Shown: one piece after another, positions 15,001-26,370 of the stretch
Numbering within the stretch: position 1 is the first letter of the stretch
Layout of the letters: each line of letters opens with the position of its first letter
Assembly (NCBI GenBank): GCA_958496175.1
Contig: OY292278.1
Coordinates: forward strand, 35,278,001-35,342,000
DNA length: 64,000 bases
Direction: 5' to 3'
Source: Sisyra terminalis
Taxonomy: Eukaryota; Arthropoda; Insecta; Neuroptera; Sisyridae
Translations under genes and position numbers: made by a program
The notes under the pieces: model-generated
What the model saw: the letters and a program-made list of their open reading frames with translations, nothing else
Databases searched by the model: none
What the model was told of the DNA's origin: nothing

Positions 15001-18000
15001 TAATTAGGGAAACTTTGGTGCTGAAAAGTCAGAAAAAAAGGTTCATTTTATTGTTACTGTTTTTATCAAACCCAAATTTATTAAGTTAAGGAAGCTCTTA
15101 GCATCTGAGATATTTTTAGCTTTCTTTATTGATTTTTTAAATCTTTAAGACTTTATAATAAAAGATCTCACCACCACTACAATTTACAGACCTACGTCGT
15201 AGTAAATCCTGTACCTTAATGAAATTTATTACCTTCAAAGAGAATAAGATTAGGAAAAAAATTTATGTATCAAATAAGTTTCATAAATAAGGTAATGGAC
15301 TAATATTAAAAAATTGTTTTAAATTATTGTGAAGTACATATTAGAAACAGTTCATTAATATTTCCGGGAAATCTTCTATACTATCAATATAAATCGATAT
15401 TAAAGTTTAAAAATTCCAAAACCAAGCCAAAAACGCTACTTCTGTAATAGCGATGATATGTGACGTCATATGCAAGTAAGCAAGTCAACCTAATTCAATT
15501 TAACTAACTTTTGTGATTTTTAATCAAATTAATTGGATAGAATAGTGTACAAAGGATATGCAGTGCCTCATGTATAAATACGTCTAAAATACTCTTCATA
15601 ATTTATTTTCTTTTTGTTCTAACGATCCCCAAAAAATATAGTTATTTCAAAGCTTTTGTCAATATAGCATTATTAAAATGTGATTTTACATAGCTTCTAC
15701 ATGCATACGAACGTTGGTTAATATATAATTCTCCAGATATCTTCTTTCTATTTTAAGTTACAGGTAACTGTTATCAGCTTGCACAAAATTTGACTCCACT
15801 TTTAGGTTCAAAATGAATACTCGCACACTTATTATAAGATTTTATAAAAAAATATCAGAAAACTAAATTATTAATAGCTGAAAGATGGATTTTAACTATT
15901 TACGAAACCATGGCATGCGTATTACAATCAAGCAAGGAAGGCATGTTTACTTGCATATGACGTCACCGGAGTTGCAGCCAATCACAAGCCGTTCTCGTTC
16001 CTGTAGAAACTTCAAAAAATGTCAATATTTTTTCATAGATTTTGCAAAAACTGCTATATTGATGGGCTTATTAGAATTGGTTTCCAGACGTAAAACAATA
16101 ACACCATTTGTTTTAATACATTCCTCTATTATTACAATCTTATTTATTTTAACGGTTGTAACTGTTAATTTTGTAACTTTTTCATAACTGTTCTGTAATT
16201 CATACTAACTTGCGACGGCTGATCGCCTTATCTATATTCCCATTTGCAACTTCCGGAAAGTTCGAGACTATTCCAAACACTTCTTGTAGGTTCAACTTCT
16301 TGTAGAACTTTCTTCTTGTAGACCGCAACAATATGATAGAATTGCAACAATTTTTAGTACATTTTTCACGTTGTTAAAAAGTCAAATCTAATTTTATATT
16401 TGTTCACGTTTTGCATAAAATCAGTATGAATAATTTAATTTCCTTATTTTTTATTGGTTATTTACCGTCGCTTTCTAACTTTTTAGGTCTTTAGTGACTG
16501 TAGTATTAATAAAAATTCGTTAACCGGGAATCATTAAGAAACGTACTCATAATGAGATTTCAATGTAGCGTCTGTTAGTTTCAGTGGGGCCACCTGGATC
16601 ACTCGTCCACCGATAGGATTTAATTATTCTGTTATGATTTCCTACAGTTATAATATTTGACTAAACTAGTTTAGACGGAAAACGTTTTTAAATATACTTT
16701 AACTTTGAATCATCAAAATAAATTGTTCAAAATCCTAGACCACAACACTGCACCATTTCATTGTACGCTAAAGTTTGTTCTTGGGAAAAGTTAATAAGAG
16801 ATTTTTATTATACCTTCCGGGTAGACTTTTCGTATAATTCCACTTAATTCTTATCATTTATTTATCAGGCTTTATCTCCCGAGGATTACAAAAACGTGAT
16901 GCATGTCGTCGAGACGGCGATCTTATCGACCGACCTGGCGATGTACTTCAAAAAGCGGAGCCGCTTCCTGGAGCTGATCGAGAACGGCGAATTCGATTGG
17001 CAAAGCCAAGACAAAAAGGAGTGTGAGTATAAAGAATATTAATTGCTACGCATTTTTCATATTTTTTTTTGTTTTCTCGCTAAATAAATATTCGCCACCC
17101 CTATTCTTTTTTATTCTCGTATTTTATTCAACATCAAAGCCATCATTAGTTTCCTTTCGTCTCTCTTCTGTTTTATCGGCGTAGACGAAACTTGATACTT
17201 GAGTTGAACTCTTAGCCTATTCTCAACATCTCTCATTACGATAGCCCTTATCGGCTCAAAAGTGCGTGAAAATTCTAGAAATAAATCAACACAAGTGGTA
17301 CATAACTCTCTCGAAACCGTTTAGTTCGTAGTTTTCACTTCATTATTTTGAGAAAGGTAAAGAATTTGTACTTTAAACAGAAAACTTTCAAAATAAACGA
17401 GAAAAAAATTATTAACATAATATGTAATCCAAGACTCTAAAACTTTATCTTCGCATTAAAAATTTTGCATACTTTCTGAGTAAATTATTGGGATACTCAT
17501 ATTTCAACTGCTGAAAATAAAAAAAAAAGTATTAAATTCTATAAAACTATGTATTTAGGTATAGCTCATTGTTCTGCCCGTGATAAATACAAGAAAATAA
17601 AATCACCTACATTCCCTTGAGTCGCTTGTTTCTGTTTACTGGTTCCTTTGTGGTTCCTTCCTCCTGGTTCCACTTAAGTCAGTGGTTCTTAACCTTATTG
17701 AAGGTACTGGCTCCCATCAGTCTCATATAGACATTCTCTGAACCCTTCTTAGTCGGAAAAATAAAATATTATTTTCAATTTGTTGTAGTTTCAAGGATTT
17801 AAGGATCCTTTCAATTTTTAAACAGTTAACACTTTGTTATTTATTTATTTATTTTCATCGCTTGAAAAAGCAGTAATAAACTGCGAAACGTTGCGCGAAA
17901 AAAGAAATTAATAAAAAAAAATGTAAATTATTTAAAATTAAAAATGATCCTCAAATCTTTGGAACTACAACAAACTGAAGATAAACTACACAATCGGAAT

Positions 18001-21000
18001 CAATAAATATATAGTAAAATATGATTTTTTTTTTCATTTCAAAACATAGGTTTGTAACAATCATAATACAATGAAATAATTAATCATTTTAAAATTACGT
18101 AAATTGACAGAATGACAAAATTAGCAAATATATTTTTTTATGAATAAATCAGATTGGATAAACAACCAAAAATTTATATTTATATATATGTGCACAAAAT
18201 GAACAAAACCGCCAAAACCGCGAGACTGACTCACCGAACCCATGGAGTTCGATTTAATTCTAGTTAAGAACCACTGTTTTAACTTACTGATCGTTTTAAG
18301 TTAACGGAACTAAGCGATCCAGAAGGTTTTAAGACCGTTTTTTTCTTGATAGAGCCAATTTTATTACAACAAAGCTAATGCAGGCATTTTCTACAAAGTA
18401 CGAAGTACAAGGTCACATACAAATTAGGGCGCAATATTTTTAAATGTCTTTCTCACCATTACTCATATTTTGTCATATTTTTCTTTAACTTCCTTGATTT
18501 TTAAATAAAAGTCGAAAGAAATCTTGTTGCATTCATAATTGGCCGAAGTAATATTAATATAAGGAAAGTATATGACAACTGATCCTTGAATCGGTTTTTT
18601 TTTAATATTTAAAACCCTTCATATCCTCTGTCATATAATAAATTGGAAATGATCTCTTTACTACCTAAATTACCTTTTGTGTGGCGTTGTTTATAAAGTT
18701 CCATGAGGTTTGATCGGGGACAAAATATCTGTAGATTCAACATCCCCAAAAAGATAACCGCGGGCAAAAATCAAAGACAAAATATCCCGAAAACGGAATA
18801 TTTCGGAAGATTGCGGGTCTTCCGGCACTACGATTTGAAAACGGACTCTTATATATTTCGACGAATAATTTAATTTTTTTTATATCTTGCTTAGTTAACG
18901 AGATATCGATACTTCAAAAATTTTAAAATGGATTTTTTTTCATTTCTTTGGCATATATACATTTGTATATATATGCATAAATACATTTATACATAAAACA
19001 TCCAGGGATGAAAAGTGTCTTTTAGCAACACTCATATCTGTGCAATTACTGGCAAACGTACATTTATTACTTTCTTTTTGATATAGTTTTCGAATAAATC
19101 GGATCATTAAATAATCATTTCCAATATTTTTGTTTGAGATTGGGAGGCTTCGCCGCCCATCCACCGGGGTTTCACTCCTGGGCCCTTTGAGAATAGTCTT
19201 TTGCATTTCAGTTTCTTGGAGGAAAAAACTTGGATACAAAGAAAAAGAGGTATAATCGAAGGATCAATTGTCGGGGATATTTTGTCTTAGTGATATTTTA
19301 TTCAGAAATTTTTGTGGAATCTCTATGGTATAGCGAGAATAATAAGAAAAGAATGTCTGTAATTTTCCCGCTGTAATCTAAAATATAAATATAAAGAACG
19401 TGTAAAGCTATTAGTATATTATTTTAATAACGGATTTAGGAAACGTATATTTTGCATTAAGCATTTCACTGATAAAATGAAAAAATATTTTGTATTGGAA
19501 ATAGTAACTATAAACAGTATTTGCATTTTATATTTAAATACATTTTATAATCTATTTTCTACATCTCTGGTAGTAAGGTTTCTTCAGGTAAAAGAAACAG
19601 CTGCTTATTTTCCCTCACAATATTCTTTATTATAAATTCTTATAACAAAATCTTTTAGAAGATTTAAATACGGTGTTATAGCAAACAATATAAACTTGAG
19701 GGTGAAATCTTTAACTTGTTTTGGAAAAAATCTATAAAAAAAATTATTTACATTTTCTGTCGATTTTTGTTAGCATAGTGAAAAAAAATATTATACTTTA
19801 ACATTAAATTATTTTGCAACATCTTCACTAATTCTGATGGTTTTATGAAAATCATCAAAGTTTAATGTAAAATATTAATGGTTTCTCTTATTTAATTTTT
19901 ATTTTGGTTTCCTGACCTCCCCGCTGTAATAAAAATTTAAGCTATACGCATAGTAGAAAGTTATTAAAAAAACTTCAAAATATTAAAATTTTCAACTTAA
20001 TTATTTCCTTGTCATTTTTAATATAATTGTATATTTTATCATTTTTTTCAATAACGAATATTTTTATTTTTTGGTTTAAATTTTTTTGAGTCGTTAGTAT
20101 TTTTAGCTTAAGATTTAAAAAACATTAATTTAAAGAATTCAATAAGCAATCTATATTTTTTAATATTATAGGCACACACAATGAAAGAAAATCAACAGAT
20201 AAATAATTTACCTAAAAAAATTTGTACTTAATTTTATAGATATGCAACTAAATATACACGACAGTAACTTACTTGCATAATTGATTCTAGTGGAACTTTT
20301 TGAATAAAATCAATTGTGTAGAACATTTAGTAGAAGTAACATTTTTTAGCACTTATCTTTTTTTATTTTTGAAAACTCCAAAATTAAGAGCCCTATAATT
20401 ATTTTTATATGATTTTTAAATTAGTGTCTTTTATATACTTAAATTTTTCGATAGGCAAATTATAACAAAATGGAATGAGCAAAAATTAAATTAATTAAAC
20501 AATTAACACACCTTTAAACATTTTTTGCCACTTTATTCCAAACATGGAATAATTATTTAATTTTCCCATACATCAAACCCTTTTTTGATTGTCCTGTTTT
20601 CAAACGGTTCAAAAATGTTCTCATTTCAAATTGATATAAGTCCTTAAGGACTTACCCGTAGGGCCAGAGTGTCTCGTTTAAACCATATATGTAAATACTC
20701 GGCCTATTAAAACGTTTATTTACACAAAACCTTGCTTAAATTAAAATTTATTTTGTCATTGATTTGATTAGGAAAATATCAATCAAATCACTGTAAAATG
20801 GAAATAATAAAAAAAATTACGAATACCAATTATGTGAATTTGTATTATACATCTAAAGGAAATCTTTCCCAGTAAAAGCGTCATCTCTCCCTTCCTCTGT
20901 GCTTGATCCCTTGATACGATCCTTTAATTTATATCTGAAATTACACGAACCTTATTTGGGCACGTTAAAAGGGAAAACAGGATATTCGTCGGGATTATCC

Positions 21001-24000
21001 TCTTCCCGAAACGAGGAAATGATTTATGTGTGCTTGCAGATTTAAGTGTGTTTGATATAAGTACCAATACGATGTATATAAATTGATATTATGCACGAAA
21101 AAATAATTATCGTTAAATATAATGATTTTATATTTTTAATTAAGACACGAGCGGCAGAGAAACGAAAACGACGGAAGTTATTGATATTAAATTGAGCTTT
21201 TTAATTAAAAATTTTATTGTCGAAGCAGCTTTTCTGTGGAGAATGGACACGAGTTTATGAAATATACGAGGGATTTTTCGCAAGCAATTTTCTTTTTGAT
21301 TTTCCATTACGACGTTATAAAAGAGTCGTTCATGCAACGTTAAATTTTCCACTTAAAAACGAATATATTTTTGAAATGGCGTTTTCCGATAATGATTTTT
21401 CCTCTGTTTGTGATTTATTTTAGTGCTTTGTGGAATGATGATGACGGCATGTGATGTAAGTGCAATAGCGAAACCATGGGAGGTGCAACATCGAATGGCC
21501 AAATTGGTGGCGGACGAATTTTTCGATCAAGGCGATTTGGAAAAACTGCAATTAAAACAACAACCAGTGGTAGGTGTTCTCCGGTTTTTTACTTTAAACT
21601 ATTTTTTCACCTTTTTTTCTTCTATAAGGCCATGATGGATCGGGAACGCAAAGATGAGTTACCACAAATGCAAGTTGGCTTTATCGACGTGATTTGCCTC
21701 CCATTATATCGTGTCCTCACCGAAACCTTTCCATGGATGGAACCCTTATATTTGGGTACCTTGGAAAATCGAAAAAATTGGCAAGATTTAGCTGAAAAAG
21801 TCGAAATGGGCCTCACCTGGATCGACCACGATACCATCGATAAACCAATCGAAACTTTTGCAGGTAATCTATCCACAAACCAATCATCACCATTAATCAA
21901 ATTTAAATATTTAATATTCCACCAAATCAATTTGATATTTTCAAATCAAAATTTTCATTTCTTATAGCCATTTTAGAGGAAAAGAGATCTGGTAAAATAA
22001 ATGTTACGATAATTCAGTGGTTGATATTTTTTTTGATTGTCATCTTCTCTTCCATTTCCTTTTCTTCTGACGTCTTCAATTTATTTCTATTCAGAAATAA
22101 TTGGAATTTGTATTTCCACGCATGACTTGTTTCATGTTTCTCATAAAATTCTTTTAAATATATCCAAAAAAAAAATAAACAAAACAAAAAGAACGTATAA
22201 TGAAAAACAATGTTTCCTTTTCGATGAAAATTACAAGCCAACTTTTGCTTTTAAGATAACATTAAATATTAATTGATAGTTTATTACTAATAACTAAAAT
22301 TAGCCAAGTCTGAATTCACAAATCACGATTGTACCATAAAAGTTCCAATATACTTTGGTTCCCATGATACAAAATCCCCAATTATGATATGTTCCAATAT
22401 TTCAAATGGTTATACCTGGGTTTTCCCAGCTTAATTTCTTGTGAAATCCTTACGAAAGTTATTAAAATTTTCACGGATAATGGAACCCTTGTCATATCTA
22501 AAGCTGTAATAAAATAGATTAGTAGTAATAGATATTTTAGATAATTTCACTAAACTTGAAAAATTTATTAAAAATACATAAGTAATGCCTTACATTAATA
22601 GTTTGATTCATTTTTATAAAAATATTAGAATTTATTTTACGGATATTTTAAAATCGTACAACTTGTCTCGTGAAACACGAACATTTTTTCATGGAACCCC
22701 AAGGTTCCACGGAACCTACTTTGAAAAACACTGGGTCAAACTATTCACTGGCCCACCGTCCTTAATTGCATGAACATTCCGATGCATAATTCCATATAAA
22801 ATTACAATGAAAATGGAGATAAAGTAGAACTGGGATTTTTGATCATTGGAACTTTTAAGTTAAGAATTTTTGTTTGGATTTTTCCAGTTGGAACTTTTGT
22901 CTTCCTACACATTGAAGTATCGTTTTGATGTATCACCACTTTTCCATTTTCCTTGTAAAATAGCATTCTCACAACACATGCAACTGAAAACCGCATTGTG
23001 CAAAATCGTTAAACTAAATTTTACCTTTTTTTCAAATTTTTAACGAAATTTTTTATGTTTTAGCAATAAGATTAATAATTTAGGCATAATACTATATGTA
23101 AGCACCAATAGTATAAACTGCGAATTTAAGATTCATTTAAAATTCATAGATAATTAATTATCTATGAAAATTAATTATAAATAGATATTATTATAAAGAA
23201 ATATTAGAAGTAATATATTCTTAACTCACATGATCTAATTTTACTGACCAAATGCTCAGCCTGGCGAGCGAAGCGAGCAAATTTTTACAGATAGTAGAAG
23301 TTCTTTACCTGTGAAACTTTACTATTATATTTTTTCCACTAAACTTGATTTTCAAAAAGACTTTGATATCGTTTTTCATCATTTAATAGTAGAAAAACTA
23401 GGCTGTGTCTTATTCATACAACAAAATCGTCCGTTTTCCACTTCTTGTGAAATCTTGTATTATCAAAAATCAATCAAACTTAACTTTATTTTATTCCAAT
23501 TTCTGAAGAAATCCTGAAGTAGAAAAAATTGTAAAATTAATTTACAAAAGAGTGAATTTAATTTGAAGACTCGATACCATCAAATCAAATCAGATTTTGT
23601 TTTAGACTTTGAACAGTTATACTGTTTAAAAAAATTATATTTTGACCTTATTAATGTAATTTAATTCGCAAAAGAGAAACTATAAACTTAAATTTGACTA
23701 AAGCTCAAACAAATGTATTTTTGCAAATACGTACTCAGATACGTATTTCGATTGCCAAGCAATCTTTTTCCATGGTCCTCATGTAGTATTAGATTGCTCT
23801 TAAACTGCTATGCTATGTGTCACCTGTATGACTCATGGAATGGAACTATGAGGCTGGTAAATTTAGTAATAATTTTAGGATGCTTATGAACTTATAGTAC
23901 TTGTGTACACCTAATTTGATGATTGAAACTTGTAAAACATAAATTGCACCAGAAGAATATAACATATTTATGTATTAAAACAAAATTTATTACCTATTGT

Positions 24001-26031
24001 ATTAACAATACAAAATATATACAAAAATATAGAAATTCAATACTACGTGATAGCCTCTGATGATATTTGATTGCCAATCAAAATACGTATCTAGACAATC
24101 CATCAAAAATACATTTGTAGGAGCTTTTGTTCAAATTCATGTTTATTGTTAACTTTTGTAAATTTAGTTTTATAAATATGACCGCAATATACTCCATACT
24201 ATAATTATTTACATATAGAGATAAGGCTTGGATTCAAAACAACTTAGGTTAACATGAAGAAGAACTTCATTTCCCAAACTTCTAAAATTAAATTTTCAAA
24301 GTGGAGCAAATTCAATTAAACTTTCGTTTCAAAAACTGTCATTTAAAGACATCCTGGCTTCTCAAAAGAAGTCAGCGTAATGCTAATTAAGCGTTTAGCT
24401 TATATTTCAGGCTTGGCTTATTTTCATGTGTGGTCATGATAGGGTGTTACATTTTTTTCTTTATTTTTTCTTCAAAAATGACTTATAACTGTTTTATTTA
24501 CATGCAAAAATTATCTGGTTAAAATTTCAAATATAAATATTAACGCTAAGTGGTTGCGCATATTCCTTTCTTTAATTTACAAAAAAAAAAATAATCGGGA
24601 AATACAAACATATGTTTGTATGGAATTAAGTTTTCTAAAAAAAAAGGTTTTTTATTATTTTATTATTTATAACTATATTTAAACTTTTGTCGCAAAATTG
24701 TAGCTAATACAAGGTTTCCTAGTCGAATACTTACAGGTAGCATGGTGATCTAAAAAATTTTTACATGCAACACCTTTTATTGCTTATTTTAAAAAAATAA
24801 AATAAAACGTTAAAAATAAACAATTCTTAGGTGCTCCTAGTCGTAAAACATTGAAAACTCCAAATTTAAGTTATTATAAAATAATAAGGTGTCCATCTAT
24901 GTCTTATTCTGTGTACCTTACGTTTGATGCTCTACAAAAATATCTTTGTAGATTCTTTGTTTGGCGCGTTGTTGATTTATTACAAAAAATAGAAGAACCG
25001 TTTTTGTTTAAGTTTTCCATTTATCAAATTGAATAAAACGTGCGATGCGCAAACCTTTAATGTCAATTTCTAAAACTTAACTTTAAAAGAAGTCTTTACT
25101 TACTAAAACAAAACTTTTGATTTTTTTATTGTTATTTACCGTCGCTTTATAACTACCAAGGTTTTTAAGCGACTTTAGGGTTCATAAAAATCCGTTATTG
25201 AAATTTTTTGAAAATTCGCTCCATACGAGATTCGAATCCAACATCTTTCGAGTTTTTGAATTCTTATTTACTAATAACAGTTGCCTTATAACTACTAAGG
25301 TCTTTAGAGACTCTAGGGTTAATAATCGAGAAATATCGAAAATTTCTTCAATACGAGGATCAAACCCAAAACCAATCAGTTTTGGAGTGGTCACCTAGAC
25401 CACTCGACCACCAGTAGGCTTCTAACAGTTTTGGAGTGGCCACCTTGACCACTCGGCCACCAGTAGACTTTACATTTGAATTTGTTTGGGAGAAAAAATA
25501 AAGCTTTTATTTGATACACCCTAGGCCATATTCTATTCCAAAATACTGCAATGTTTTGTTGGTTGCGTCGAAAAGGAAAAACTGCACTTTTGCATGAAGT
25601 TCACAACAAAACCTGACTGTGAAATATATTAAGAAAACCACAAAAACCCAATTGGAATATTATAATTTTAGTCGTTGATTTTGGTTTTTGTAGAAACCGA
25701 GGCTGTTGAGGATTTGGAGTTCACGGTGACGACATTGCACCAGCAAAATACGACGTTCAGTACGACGACGACAACGACATTTAAAAATTTGTCGTCGGGA
25801 CCGCATAGAAATCGGCTGGCAAGTATGAAAGGACGGTCATTGTCGAGGGCAGTTCGTGCAAGACTTAGCCGGTCTTTGTATAGCCATCACCGACCACCCT
25901 CGTTGACCCAATCGGGCGAACAAACTTCCGTGGACAGTATAGACCATCCGGAACCGACGACGGCAACAAAACCAGAGACGACGTCGAAAACTAAGCCAAA
26001 ACGTAAAACGAAATTGTGTTCTTTATTGTGA
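1..26031 (+). CDS. Pde6: cGMP-specific 3',5'-cyclic phosphodiesterase, Pde6-type (3' part, eight exons)
   Basis: Hydrolyses cGMP. Exons seen: 1-258, 317-526, 9466-9789, 16869-17022, 21424-21569, 21629-21863, 21968-21991, 25694-26031; junction phases agree and give 562 codons plus stop. Exon 1 carries the end of a GAF domain ([17 protein letters not shown]). The catalytic domain runs from VLCRWILSV through HNWRH (general acid), HDLDHRG (metal site), MMMTACD, and QVGFID with the purine-binding glutamine. The protein ends in a Ser/Thr-rich then basic tail and CSLL, a CaaX box whose last Leu favours geranylgeranylation. Vertebrate PDE6 and insect Pde6 are prenylated, while PDE5 and PDE11 are not typically so, which is why I prefer Pde6. 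The first GAF domain and start codon lie outside the window. Whether exon 1 really begins before position 1 or at an AG near 36 is unclear. Introns reach 8.9 kb and are full of transposon remnants. Confidence 0.93.
1716..1768. repeat. Dispersed repeat, copy 1
   Basis: About 50 bases that closely match 6508-6560, sharing AGCGTTGGCTGTGAATATTT and then AGCTACTAGT. Weaker similarity (TTCAACTGT and flanking T-rich sequence) extends upstream in both. Family unknown. Confidence 0.7.
2714..3075. mobile_element. Possible hAT-like non-autonomous element
   Basis: The left end reads CAGTGCTGGACCGAC and the right end, on the other strand, CAGGGCTGGATTGAC, an imperfect inverted pair of the CAG-type seen in hAT transposons, 362 bases apart. 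The flanking 8-mers do not match, so no target duplication supports the boundaries. An AT-rich direct repeat (around TATAATTTATATATTG and its relative) lies inside. Confidence 0.4.
6041..6331 (+). pseudogene. Jockey-like non-LTR retrotransposon fragment, reverse transcriptase
   Basis: Around 6048-6071 one frame reads LGP-I-Y-LYT, matching the LGPILY region of jockey-clade reverse transcriptases. From 6128 another frame reads [10 protein letters not shown] and continues to [10 protein letters not shown] and [15 protein letters not shown], the block around the catalytic F/Y-A-D-D motif. The first catalytic Asp is Asn here, so the copy is dead. The two parts are split by a 14-base tandem array and are out of frame with each other. 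No more of the element is recognisable. Confidence 0.8.
6064..6119. repeat. Minisatellite, 14-base unit x 4
   Basis: Four exact units of TATATACTATATCC inside the reverse transcriptase remnant, with partial units on both sides (from about 6053 to 6127). The unit resembles the LINE's own codons for GPILYxxY, so it seems to have grown from that sequence. Confidence 0.9.
6508..6560. repeat. Dispersed repeat, copy 2
   Basis: Partner of 1716-1768 in the same orientation. It lies about 180 bases downstream of the LINE remnant; I cannot tell whether it belongs to that element. Confidence 0.7.
7290..7680. repeat. Repeat rich in TATCGATA / TATCGATACTTACTCAT
   Basis: GTATCGATACTTACTCAT occurs twice (about 7318 and 7389), and inverted relatives with TATCGATA and TTGATAC occur at about 7600-7640. 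The arrangement suggests a degenerate fold-back element around a less repetitive middle. TATCGATA is also the DREF-site core, but here it looks like repeat structure rather than a promoter. Confidence 0.5.
8307..8961. mobile_element. hAT-like non-autonomous transposon with exact 8-base target duplication
   Basis: TATTAGTA is present at 8299-8306 and again at 8962-8969. The termini are inverted: left GTGTCCGACCGAACTTTCGG, right (other strand) AATCCGACCGAAACTAG, followed inward by more CGAAAC/GTTTCG-rich sequence on both sides. The element is 655 bases with no coding capacity. The 8-base duplication is the hAT signature. Confidence 0.8.
12387..13205. mobile_element. Fold-back element: about 820-base near-complete palindrome
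   Basis: Left and right halves are inverted copies along almost the whole length: CGAAGTTACTTTG at both ends, then ACGATAGAAGATT, then AACTCTGTAYCTAAT, closing on the hairpin tip AGTATCAAAGATACT at 12781-12795. Arms are about 400 bases; I estimate roughly three quarters identity by eye. No target duplication found and no open reading frame. A smaller palindrome (GATACTTTCGGAAAGTATC) lies just outside the left end near 12334. Confidence 0.8.
15461..15965. mobile_element. Element with TGACGTCATATGCAAG inverted termini
   Basis: TGACGTCATATGCAAGTAA begins at 15461 and its inverse ends at 15965; 21 of 22 bases match. Each end carries a perfect TGACGTCA (CRE) palindrome. The next bases outside the right end include the box GCCAATCA. 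A related end (TGACGTCATG then GCCAATAG) occurs once near 55278-55311. Family unknown; no target duplication seen. Confidence 0.6.
16456..16620 (-). repeat. tRNA-derived SINE, diverged copy
   Basis: Begins with the family tail (GGTTATTTACCGTCGCTTT on the plus strand) and ends with a decayed inverse A box (ATCACTCGTCCACCGATAGG). The B-box half is badly diverged. Confidence 0.65.
17680..18276. mobile_element. hAT-like non-autonomous transposon, perfect 14-base termini
   Basis: CAGTGGTTCTTAAC at 17680-17693 and its exact inverse at 18263-18276. CAGTGGTTCT... is a common hAT terminus. The flanking 8-mers (ACTTAAGT and TTTTAACT) match at five positions, consistent with a decayed target duplication. 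597 bases, no transposase. Confidence 0.75.
18718..19286. repeat. Repeat with GACAAAATATC ends, related to 32858-33120
   Basis: GACAAAATATC(C) occurs at 18719 and 18776 and inverted at about 19276-19286, suggesting a terminal inverted repeat. The middle (TTCCGGCACTACGAT, then GAGATATCGATA and TTTTTTTTCATTTCTTT) aligns with 32858-33025. Both copies also hold a GGCGAAGCC/GGCTTCGCC palindrome. Confidence 0.5.
21968..21991 (+). CDS. Pde6: 24-base microexon of Pde6
   Basis: Eight codons (A-I-L-E-E-K-R-S, the first shared with the previous exon) between an AG at 21966-21967 and a GT at 21992-21993. The exons on both sides leave a single G, so the microexon can be included or skipped without changing frame. 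The residues continue the end of the catalytic domain into the tail, so inclusion is probably normal. Prediction from splice sites and frame only. Confidence 0.65.
22691..22733. mobile_element. Single hAT-type terminus
   Basis: Read on the minus strand it begins CAGTGTTTTTCAAAGTAGG and continues into a GGTTCC-rich palindrome, a typical hAT end. I could not find its partner end, so it is probably a truncated copy. Confidence 0.4.
23640..24190. mobile_element. Fold-back / long inverted-repeat element
   Basis: ACAAATGTATTTTTG (23709-23723) is repeated exactly inverted at 24104-24118, and AGATACGTATTT (23737-23748) at 24081-24092. Weaker inverted similarity extends outward by about 70-80 bases on each side (AATTTG..AAAGCTC, TTTA..CAAAAG). 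The inner end GATTGCCAAGCAATC is itself a palindrome. Related single ends occur near 14817-14843 and 32660-32679. Confidence 0.7.
25130..25468 (-). repeat. SINE nested inside a SINE
   Basis: An outer tRNA-derived SINE (25130-25248 and 25423-25468) is interrupted in the spacer between its A and B boxes by a second copy (about 25263-25420). Both have the same orientation. The outer copy resumes with TTTTGGAGTGGCCACC and an intact inverse A box CCACTCGGCCA. The exact target duplication of the inner copy is not clear. Confidence 0.8.
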
Positions 26032-26077
26032 CATACGGACAAAAATGACCGAAGTTCACTCTCGTAGAAAAAAAAAT

Positions 26078-26083
26078 AATAAA
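26078..26083 (+). terminator. Poly(A) signal for the CaaX form of Pde6
   Basis: AATAAA 46 bases after the stop codon at 26029-26031. Confidence 0.5.
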
Positions 26084-26370
26084 ACAACAATTTTTCGACT
26101 GTGTTATGCTTGAGATTTCCACGACTTGCACCACGGCTTTTCCAACTCACTATCTCATATCGCATCATTTCTTGAACATTCTAAATTTTATGAACTTTCA
26201 AGAGAAATTCTTTTCTTCCAAATGCACTATTCTTTCAAAAATTTGCAGCAACCAAACAAGTCTGATTTTCAAGTTCACTTTTTGCAAAATTTTCCACTTG
26301 CACCCACCAGCTTGAAATTTTCGCTTTTTGATAATGGAATGGAATATAAATTGGTTTGTCTTTCTTTCAG

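Larger units (their letters stand above)
9790..16868 (+). other. 7.1 kb Pde6 intron with large fold-back element
   Basis: Lies between the HDLDH exon and the ALSPEDY exon. It contains the 819-base palindrome at 12387-13205, a lone hAT-type terminus near 13285-13311, a run of ten or more G around 11408, the TGACGTCA inverted-repeat element 15461-15965, and a SINE copy 16456-16620. Reading frames of 60-100 codons here have no recognisable domains. Confidence 0.85.
17023..21423 (+). other. 4.4 kb Pde6 intron
   Basis: Holds the hAT-like element at 17680-18276 and a second repeat at about 18718-19286. The remainder (19290-21100) is AT-rich with no recognisable feature; the short frames near 21140-21420 are not conserved coding. 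Confidence 0.85.
21992..25693 (+). other. 3.7 kb Pde6 intron before the CaaX exon
   Basis: Contains a lone hAT-type terminus (22691-22733), the fold-back element 23640-24190 and the nested SINE pair 25130-25468. No coding sequence recognised. Confidence 0.85.

Noticed and set aside
15885..16187. 100-codon frame with a hydrophobic C-terminal segment
   Set aside because: Overlaps the TGACGTCA inverted-repeat element and its hydrophobic part comes from T-rich DNA.
18940..19239. 99-codon minus-strand frame
   Set aside because: Lies within a dispersed repeat; the apparent protein includes the GGCTTCGCC palindrome.
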